64,000 bases of DNA from contig CM066983.1 in the NCBI GenBank assembly GCA_033977485.1, positions 65,706,010 to 65,770,009 on the forward strand, written 5' to 3'. Position numbers and translations under genes: made by a program. The DNA comes from Hydrangea macrophylla. Its lineage: Eukaryota; Streptophyta; Magnoliopsida; Cornales; Hydrangeaceae. Positions 55,606 through 64,000 of the stretch are shown here, piece by piece (position 1 is the stretch's first letter; the number at the start of each line of letters is the position of its first letter). The notes under the pieces are model-generated. The model made no database searches and was not told the DNA's origin. It saw only the letters and a program-made list of their open reading frames with translations.

Positions 55606-55854
55606 TGCCTACGTACCCCCAAGTGGGGATCAGGTCCAACGTAGTTCGGGCCATGGTTGGAAAGAAGCGGGTTGATTTTTAGGTAGGTGGGGTGACCGAA
55701 CCGTTGTGGTTGCCTACGTATCCCCGAGCGGGAATCAGGTCGAGCGTAGTTCAAGGCAAGGCTTTGAAAGGAATTGGTTTGATTATGATGGTGTTGACCG
55801 AACCGATGTGGTTGCCTACGTATCCCCGAGTGGGAATCAGGTCGAGCGTAGTTC
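55606..55854 (-). repeat. Three CTACG hairpin motifs, element 2
   Basis: Copies at 55606-55648, 55711-55753 and 55813-55854. The last two are nearly identical (TGCCTACGTATCCCCGAG, GGGAATCAGGTCGAGCGTAG) within ~103-bp repeats that also share GACCGAACCG and TGTGGT. Confidence 0.8.
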
Positions 55855-55869
55855 AAGGCAAGGCTTGAA

Positions 55870-57060
55870 ATAAGGGGTTTGAGGTATGAGGGTTTTTCAA
55901 ACCAATCGTCAAAGAAGTTCAAACTTGAGCCACTTGTGGAAGCTTTGAATAAAAGGATTCAGTTTCAATCTCCCTTTCTTTTCTTTTTCTTTTTCTTTTT
56001 GTTTTGTTTTGAGGATTGATCCTTTTCACTTTCGCCTAGCCAGTCAATTTTGCTTTTTAATGTAGTCGATTCTTGTGAGATCTTTCAATCGCAATCTCAG
56101 AATTCCAGAATGTGCATGTCAGCTCTCGGAATTTTTTTGTGGTCATTCTGTGCCTTTTGAAATGTGATCTTGGCACGTTCTTAAGATGTATCTTGAAGCG
56201 TATGATTTTCTTATTTGTTTCATCAAAATTTTCTCCAACATTTTGACTGGCTAGGGTCAGATTTTGGAAATCAACACCTTTTTCAGCTCTAACTTTTTCC
56301 TAGGTGCCCTTTTGGGTTTTTAACCTAGCGAGCCTTTTCTTTTCTTTTCCCTTTTTTTTTTTTTTTTTTTTTTTTGAAAGTGGAGATGAAACTCACTGAA
56401 ATGTTTGGCTGCCATCAAGGGCTAAGTTTGCATTGCTTTCAATTGGACAGATTTCGTGGCTCCCAATTGGATTGGGCTTAAGGCTTCGAAATGGTGGAAA
56501 AAAGGGTGTTGGGCAAGCCCCAAGTCAGTTTCAAGTATGTCTTTTCAAGATTAAGGCAAGAGCATCTTTATATTCTTAAAGTAAGACTATTCAATTCCAG
56601 CTCTTCATCAGTGTCAGCGCAAAATTGACTTTGACCTTTCGGGATTTTTTTGTTTGAGTAAAAAAAATTACCGCCTTTTTTTTAGCACATCAATATCCAT
56701 GGTAATTTGAAAAGTGACACTTCAGTTCAGCGATTCATGCATCTATGACTAGGCACATCAGATTAGGCAAAATGAGACTTCATTCTATCAGTAGAGAAGG
56801 ATTACAAACTCATTAACAACTTGATGACAGACAGACTCGACCACAAGAATAAACATACAACAGACTCGACTAGACTCGACCTGGTCTCAAATGGAATGTC
56901 ACAGTGACTCACTTATTCTTTCTATTTCTTTTTTTTTTTTCTAAAGAGCATATTCATTTGGTTTTCTAGCAAGAGTCCCAAACACCGTCACTTCACCGGC
57001 ACATGTTCAACATTCATCGGCCTCAGTAAAGAGGATCATTCGAATAGGTAAGCCAGGGGC
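55870..57060 (-). other. Non-coding region of element 2 before gag
   Basis: T-rich tracts (56348-56374 and shorter runs) and no supported gene. CTAGCGAGCC...CCTAGGCGCC-like stretches also occur in element 1 near 15346-15374. Confidence 0.5.
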
Positions 57061-57626
57061 TTAGGTGACACGGGGTTGAATGGGTGGTGGCTCAATGATG
57101 TTTTGGTCGATGAGGTCCTCGATATCATGGCAGAGACGTATACACTGGTCAGTGTCATGGCCTGGGCCTTGGTGGTAGGCGCATCGTCTGGACAGGTCAC
57201 AGTTAGGTGGTGGGAGATCGGTACGAGGCTGAAGGAGTTGGAGGTGTCCCTTTTTTAGCAGACGGCCTAAGGCTATGGGGGGGAGATATCTAGTTTGGCA
57301 AAGGTACGGGGTTGCTTTTTCTGGTAAGGGCAACTAGTGGTTTGGTTGGAGGATTGGTATGGCCGATGAGGGTATGCCATGGGTTGGCTGCGCAGGGCGT
57401 CGACATCCGGGGAGTGTCGGGAGTATTTAGGCCTCTTGGACTGGTGTTGGGGTTCATCATTCTTGAACTTTTCTTCTATGATGGCATCCTCAATTCTGGT
57501 CCCCATTTCAAGCAGTTCTTTGCTAATGCTCCGTGCCATTTTATCAAATCGACTAACCCTTGAACTCAACTGCTCAACAGTGGTTTGTAGCTTGTTCACT
57601 TTCTCTTCCAGAGCTTTGTAGGCCAT
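57061..57626 (-). pseudogene. Tat-type gag remnant of element 2, core deleted
   Basis: From M-A-Y-K-A-L-E-E-K-V (57626) a short coiled coil leads within ~40 residues to L-L-E-M-G-T-R-I-E-D-A-I, the segment that in element 1 follows the Retrotrans_gag core (14073-14100). The ~200-residue core is therefore missing. The frame continues to F-A-K-L-D-I-S-P-P and shifts at a 7-base C run (57277-57283). It ends with CAYHQGPGHDTDQC-I-R-L-C-H-D-I-E-D-L-I-D, the Tat zinc-knuckle-like motif. Without the core it is unlikely to assemble particles. The intact relative is the gag at 13185. Confidence 0.82.
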
Positions 57627-59298
57627 TGGTGGATCGATGATGGTCTAGCCCTCGATTAAGATAGTGAATTCTGGGAGGTATAAAGGTGCGCTTACCCGGG
57701 GCTATAATTTTTCTGCAAATAGAAGTAAAAGTCCAAATTAGCGGAGGCGCGAAACACTTCTGATGGACTCCTATCAGGGAGACTTCTGTACAACGATTGA
57801 GATGGGTGGGGATGATGATACGTATGTATTCGATGTGTAGAGACTGACATGTGTGAGACTGATAAGATGTGTGTGCATGTAGACTGACACAAATTGTGTA
57901 TGTATATGAGACAAGCATGCGAATGCAAGCCCTAATCTATATGACGCTCCTATTTCTAACAGATAGCAGCTAAACAAATAAGGTCCTAGCCATACAGAGT
58001 GTGCTAACCTTACTTTCCAGTATGATCACCAAGGGATAACAGGGATTTCGGGGATACTTCGAGAATTTTGGACAGAGTTTCTGGGAGAAACAGGGATTCG
58101 GAAGATTCGGAGAAATTTCTAGAAGTCATTTGAGTTTCTAGGAGAAATAGGGATTTCTGGTTGATTTGGACTGAGCTTCTAGGAGAAATTGGAAAATCAG
58201 AATTTCTGGGAGAAATTGGTACATCTAGGCATTTTTGGGAAGTTTGGATGGAGTTGTTGGAATTTTTGGGAAATCTTGAAGATTTGGATAGAGCTTATGG
58301 GAAAACATGAAAACTCGGGTAAGTTGGACAGAGTTTCTGGGAGAAACAAGTATACCGGAATTTCTGGGAGAAATTGAGATTTCTGGGTAATCTGAGAGAT
58401 TTGGACAGAGCTTCTGGGAAAACAGGTATAACTGGGTAAGTCGGACAGAGTTTCTGGGAGAAACAAGTATATCGGAGTTTCTAAGGAAAATTGAGGTTTC
58501 TGGGTATTCTGGGGGAAGTAAGAATATCTGGGGGACATAAGTATATCGGAGTTTCTGGAAGAAATTGAGATTTCTGGGTAATCTGGGGAGAAATAGGGAT
58601 TTCTAGGAAATCTGGGTGATTCGGACAGAGTTTCTAGGAGAAACAGGGATATCCTGATGAGATGGGTAGAGTTTATGGAAGAAATAGGAATATACGACGA
58701 GAATAGGTGATGATGGTGATCATACTGTCTAGCAAGTTTTCATACTCCTATGTCTCAGGACCAGTAAACAAGGTTTGCGGTATATATCTTTGTGAGCATA
58801 GAGCAGACATCCTTATCATGGTGCCTAGGCAAGTCAACTCAATGTGATCACATGTGAGTGATTGCCTTGGGAATCATAAGAAAAGAGGTTCTGTTCTATG
58901 CCACATAAGCGTCTACATCGTGCAGGTAATCCCGCCAGGGCATACAGTAGTTATATCACATTGTCCTATCTGAAAAGATAAATGAACAGTCCTATGAAAG
59001 GTTCTACAGGAATCTATATGCAAAGGCTGGGTTTAGTCAAAGAGAGTTCCAATATACCGTCGGAAAGACAGTACGGAGGTTTTTACTCTTTTTGATATAC
59101 CTTGGAAGGTACAGTATCAACGGTGACTTGTGCCCTGGCACAGCAAGACCTGAACAATGTCAGCGCCGCGTTTCAGACACAGTCGGAGGGGGGAAATGCA
59201 AGAGTGCAATGCAGTGAACCAGACACAGTAAAAAGATGATTTTAAGGATGCTTCTTATAAGTCAAACCTCTGTATTATTTTGTTTTGAAAATAAAATT
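57627..59298 (-). other. Leader region of element 2 with short repeats
   Basis: Non-coding. Between 58050 and 58680 the word TTTCTGGGAGAAA recurs a dozen or more times with variable spacing (plus-strand text). Frames such as 58197-58538 are produced by this repeat. Confidence 0.65.
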
Positions 59299-59315
59299 CC
59301 CCAGCAGAGTCGCCA
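59299..59315 (-). promoter_or_regulatory. Primer-binding site of element 2
   Basis: TGGCGACTCTGCTGGGG on the minus strand, three bases from the LTR, identical to element 1's. Confidence 0.78.
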
Positions 59316-59318
59316 GAT

Positions 59319-62300
59319 TGAGGACACCGGGCTTCCGCCTCTTTTGTTTGAGATTGTTTTGAAAAAAAGATTTGAATCAAAGAAAAGGAAAGGGTAGGTC
59401 TGTTGAAAACAGATACAGAGTCGCCACTTGGTCTTTAAGGAACCAAGTAACCTAATTTTGACTCACCCAAATGGATAAAGGGCACCGGCCCTTCATAACC
59501 AAAGAACTTGGTTCGGGGTTTTGGTACGAGAGAGGAAGGAGCCTTTGTCGCGACTAAAACACCCTCAACTCGCCCCGTCTTCCGACGGGCCTCAATTAGC
59601 ATCCAAATAATCATCTTGTACTATGTTTGGTTCAACAAGTAATACTATGATAGTATACTACATTACATAAGAAACTTGAAATGGAAGATCTAAAGATAAG
59701 ATATCATTCATAAGATCTAAGCCAAATATCATACAATGTAAAGTGAAAGATCACACAAATAAACCTAGGAAAAATCATCTAATCATATATCAAATAATCA
59801 AGACTTCCTAATCTAAAGGGGGACATGAATTGTTCTTGAAACAAATAACCAAAGAAATCTAAATATGCTTAGCAAGCTAGTATGATGCATGTTAATCTTT
59901 GAGAAAAGAAGATCTCTCAATCCCCGGGACGGATGAAAAAGGATGATTATATCAAGGGGAAGCATGAACGTGTGATCGTGATCATTCCTTATAATCTTCT
60001 TAGATTAAGAGTTACAAAAACCCCAAATCTTGCATGAATGCAATGTATGTATCTAAAATGTGCAAAGGTTGTAGTGTGTTTTGTGTACATGGATCTCTAG
60101 AATGACTTAGAAGTCTAAAATGTGTATGAATGAATGAATGAAATCAATATGGGATATGTACAAATGTAGTATGAACTACTCCCTAAGATATGAACTAATT
60201 TGGAATGCATATAAGCATCAAATCAAAGAATGAAAGTTAAAATGTGCTTGCTGTGAATAGTGGACAGAACAGTACCATGATCTTTTGGAAATTGAAAAGA
60301 GGGGTTAGGGATGTTTTCAATGCATGCTTTTTTATGGAGATCTTCATTATTGTGTCTAGAACACAACCCAAAAATCCAATCTTTAATAACTATCACAGAT
60401 TGAGAGAAATCACATAAACAATAGAGGTCAATCAGGAACAGAGTCCGTACTGTTGACTGAAATGTTGAAAAATCTTAGAAAATGAAAACGAATGATCTAG
60501 AGGCCCATTGTATACAGAAAGTTCCCTAAGACATTGAAGTTTAAGGGAAAAATAAGTTAGGACCACCCCTTTTGGAAAAGGTTTTCTGGAAAACAAGTTG
60601 AAGGTGGACCTACCTGCTGTGACATCAAAAACAGAATGTCTAGAGAAAATGTTTGGATCCAAATGGACCATTTTCAAGTATTTCCAAGTCAAACCAAAAA
60701 TCATGGGTGTTCTCTAATGAGTTAGGAAGACTTTCCAAGTGGCCTTACATTCATACATTGATTATTGAACTCAAAATAATTCCTTGAAATTAAATGACTC
60801 GCTGTTTTGAGAGTTTTGAGAAAAACAAGGTTTATTTCTTGGAGTCAAAATGAGGGGTTTAAGAGGGGGCTTTGAAATGAGGGTTTTGAAAGTATACTTC
60901 CAGATCTTGGATGAATATTCTAACCACTTGGAATATCAATTCCTAACTTATTTCAAGAACTTCCCAAGTATTTGCAAACCATGGTTTTATTTGGAAACTA
61001 AACTCAAGAATCTATAGGAGTATGATACATGAGAGGATAGATGATACATGATATGATATAACATGCTAAAAGTGGTAAAGAACATGTGCATGGGATATGG
61101 GTTCATCTAGATACAAGAGAGTGTTGCATCAAAGTGTGAAAGTCAAAAAGTGAAATGCTGTGAATAGTGGACAGACTGCACGCATTACCTTATGACATTA
61201 TAATGGGAGGTCAAAAGTGCCTAGGAAAATGTGGTAAAAATCAGAGATCATCCTTAGTGTGTCTAGAAAATAATCCAAAAAGCCAAACCTCAATAGCTAT
61301 CACAGATTAAAAGAAATAAATCAGAATGTAAACATGACTCAGAAACAAAAGCTGCACTGTTGACTGATTTTGTATGATTTTTCATAAATCAAAGAAAGGA
61401 TTTATGACGACCCATTATACACCAAAGGTTTCCTACGACACCCAAGTTTCATAAAAAAAATAGAAAAAATATATGTACAGTGACGAAAATATCCAAAATA
61501 AGTGCAAGAAGTTGGGTGAACATTCTGTGAGAATAGAGGCAGATTATGAATATTAACTTCTCACATCCAAACCAAATACTTTCATATCTCTATAATTGAT
61601 GGGAAAAATCAGAGACAAACTATGATGTCTTAGGAAGATTTTCCAATTGGTTTCATCATCATAACTCAAGTATTTAATTCAAAACAAATCTTTGAATCTG
61701 AACAGCTCACTGTTTTGGATCATTCTTGAAGAAAATGGATTTGGGTTTGAAATAGAGTTTGAGTTCTTGATTGGGGGTTTTGAAATAGATTTTCAAAGTA
61801 TGAACTTAAACTCTTGAGATGACCATGTGACCACTTAGAACCTCATCCAACCTTGAATCATCAAAGAACTCCCAATATTAATGGAGAGATCCATTTTTAT
61901 TTTAAACATAACTTCAAGGATACCTTGGAGGTATTGAAGTTATAATCATCATCTATCAAACATGGTTTTGAGGTCAAGAGCTACTATCCATAAGGATTCA
62001 CTCACCTCAAACTTCATGTCATCATCTAGATGATGATGAACTAGTAAGTAAATAAAGAAAATAAAAAGAAATGAGATTAAGAAGAGATGAACATAATATG
62101 ATCAAGCAAGTAAATAACAATCAATATATGATAATCAATATGATTTTGGACTTGTAGCTTGGTGTTTCACTCATAGATTTTGACATTTGGACATGGAAGT
62201 AGCTTCCTAAATCAAGAATGCTCAAGAATGGTGATTGGGTATATTGATGATGAATTATATAGAAAAATGGTGGAGGAAAACAAGATTAGAACTCACTTTG

Positions 62301-62870
62301 ATTGAAAAAAATGGAAGAAGAAGACTACTTCTTCTTTTTCTCTCTCTATATTTCCCTAGAGTTTCTTCCAAAGTCAAATTCTGGTCAAACTGGTCAAACT
62401 TGGGATTCCCGGGAAGTTCTGGAAACCTCCGGGAATTCCCGGGAGCTGATGTTTTCGCTCGATTTTCTTTCGGAACTTGTTTTAACACTTTTTCATGATT
62501 TAAAAATGATTCTGGTGAATTCGGACGACTTTGGTCAAACTTGGTCAAACCTGGTCAAACCTTGGTCAAACCGGTCAACGGGGACTTTTCGGGAACTTTC
62601 GGGGCTTCCGGGGGTCTCTGGGAGCTGACGATTTCATCCGATTTTTCTTTTAAAACTCATTTGAATACTTTTCTTACGACGTAACATGTTTCCAGAACTT
62701 TGGGGCCAAATCTGGGAGTTTTATGGCTTTCAAGGGCATTTTGGTCATTCTGAGCATTTTGAGAAATAGAACAAACTTCCAGGAGTCCTTTTGAGTCCTT
62801 TTTCGATCATTGTGAACCACCAAGCTATGGGTCTCCTAAATCTGATAGCCGACAAAATGGGGTGTCTACA
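59319..62870 (-). mobile_element. Element 2 5' LTR (right copy, promoter deleted)
   Basis: Aligns with 47370-51577 except that the equivalent of 50424-51055 is missing. The junction is TTTCTTCC|AAAGTC near 62369, with TTCC present at both ends of the missing segment in the other copy. The TATA box and GTGCC island fall in the gap. Confidence 0.92.
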
Positions 62871-62875
62871 CCAGT

Positions 62876-64000
62876 CAAGGAGTTTAACATGCCCGAATTA
62901 TCACCCAAACTACAGCCTAACACCCCGACCTGATTACTCTATGTGGATAGGTCCTCCAACAAGTAGGGCAGCGGGGCAGGGATCATCCTGACCATACCTA
63001 ATGGGCTCCAACTAGAGTACGCCTTAAGGTTCAGGTTCTAGGCTTCTAACAATGAGGCCGAGTATAAGGCTCTATTGGTCAGGCTGTAGTTGACTACCTC
63101 AGTGGGCGCACAATAAGTTCAAGTGTACAATAATTCCTAGCTGGTTGTTAATCAAGTCTGACCGGGGTACAAAGCCTGGGAAGATAACATGGTGGCCTAC
63201 CTAGCCCTTGTCAAGGCGGTAACCAGCAAACTCAAAGGGTTCTTTATCACGCAAATCCCGAGGGAAGAAAACACATGAGCTGATTGGTTAGCACGCCTTG
63301 CATCATCTTCTGAGTCAGACCTCCCCGGGATAAGGGTAGAATACCTACCCAAACACAGCGAGTCCAACTCAGAAGGTATGGAGATCGACTCAATCGAATT
63401 AGGGCCCAGTTAAATAATTCCTATCACGATGTTTCTCACAACTGGAAGTCTACCGGTTGGGAAGGATAAAGCTCAACACATTAAATACCGAGCGGCCGAG
63501 CACCACCTCATCAACGGAGTACTTTACAAGAGGGGATTTTCCATCCCCTACCTCTGATGCATCCACCCTACCCAGGTCTAAGGAATCTTGTATGAAATCC
63601 ATGAAGGTGTGTGTGGAAACCACATTAGAGGTTGGGCACTCTCCACAGGGCCCTGTTGCAAGGATACTATTGGCCTACAATGGCCCGGGATTCCCTGGAT
63701 TATGTTAAGCATTGTGACAAGTGCCAGAGACATGCAAACATGATCAACTACCCCGGTAAAGCCCCAAACTCCAATCCTCAGCCCTTGGCCCTTTGCTCAG
63801 TGGGGCATCGACATAGTCGGGCCGCTCCCCATCGTAAAGGGTCAGATCAAGTTTGTCATCATTGCAGTGGACTACTTTACCAAGTGGACTAAAGCTGAGC
63901 CCTTGGCAGCAATGATCGGGAAAAAAATGGAAAGTTTTGTTAAAAAAAACATTCTCAGAAGATTCGGCGTACCCTAGGTACTAGCCAGTGACAATGGAAG
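62876..64000 (+). pseudogene. Tat-lineage second RNase H and integrase (right piece)
   Basis: This continues 44746-47369. L-Y-V-D near 62937 and N-E-A-E-Y near 63051 belong to the extra, archaeal-type RNase H that marks the Tat lineage. A linker with A-D-W-L-A-R-L-A (near 63279) follows. The integrase zinc region has H-E-G-V-C-G-N-H (near 63600) and C-D-K-C-Q-R-H-A (near 63715), and its core starts W-G-I-D-I-V-G-P-L-P (63802), V-D-Y-F-T-K-W (63868), reaching D-N-G at the window edge. Stops and frameshifts throughout, for example at 62967, 63037, 63277 and 63411. The rest of the element lies beyond the right edge. Confidence 0.9.

Larger units (their letters stand above)
47370..62870 (-). mobile_element. 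Element 2: Tat-related element with gag remnant only
   Basis: Target duplication ccagt (47365-47369 and 62871-62875). LTRs are 47370-51577 (4208 bp) and 59319-62870 (3552 bp), TGTAGACACCCC...GGTGTCCACA on the minus strand. The primer site is 59299-59315 and the polypurine tract 51578-51592. The internal 7.7 kb holds a shortened gag, hairpins, a PPT-like array, and arrays C and D. By eye the LTRs differ by about 1% outside one 632-bp deletion, so this looks like a fairly recent insertion. It splits the decayed Tat pol. Confidence 0.92.

Noticed and set aside
58189..58538. Frames rich in Phe-Trp-Glu or Pro-Glu repeats
   Set aside because: Produced by the TTTCTGGGAGAAA repeat in the leader of element 2.

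Overview
The window is repetitive plant DNA, most likely from a flowering plant and probably a eudicot. It is a pile of nested LTR retrotransposons with no convincing host gene. The support is Ty3/gypsy (Athila, Tat) and Ty1/copia proteins, plant tRNA primer sites, TG...CA long terminal repeats, 5-bp target-site duplications, and plant TATA boxes inside the LTRs. Almost every reading frame is broken. The one clearly open frame is the Athila gag-protease at the left edge (682 codons, cut by the window edge).

Layout, left to right. 1-3869: 5' part of a minus-strand Athila element (gag-pro, Asp-tRNA-type primer site, 1.68-kb LTR), apparently inserted in copia element A. 3870-4004 and 23030-23568: two pieces of copia A, split by element 1. 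4005-23029: element 1, plus strand, a Tat-related gag-only element with ~3.28-kb LTRs and target duplication gaagg. Its left LTR is itself interrupted by a 4.7-kb gag-only Sirevirus-like copia (4729-9431, duplication gatat). 23569-32020: copia element B, whose 5' LTR is also the 3' LTR of copia A, so the two are in tandem. 32021-36560: unclassified repeats, an Athila-like lone LTR, a tRNA-like sequence and a (GA)n microsatellite.

36565-44700: element 3, a Tat-type internal region with two decayed antisense genes of plant-mobile-domain type, at least one with good splice sites, then a 163-bp tandem array and a 3' LTR. 44746-47369 and 62876-64000: a decayed Tat gag-pol (protease, RT, two RNase H domains, integrase). 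It is split by element 2 (47370-62870, minus strand, duplication ccagt), a second gag-remnant element with the same primer site as element 1.

Elements 1 and 2 share a modular non-coding 3' half: a repeated CTACG/CGTAG hairpin, an array of AGGGGCAAAC motifs that copy the polypurine tract, and a satellite whose ~40-bp unit keeps one core in both elements. The other cross-family pattern is that LTRs of unrelated lineages (Athila, copia, Sirevirus-like, Tat) all carry a CpG-containing palindrome cluster roughly 25-155 bp upstream of their TATA box, with different palindromes in different lineages. Two elements have lost the TATA box from the 5' LTR while the 3' copy keeps it.
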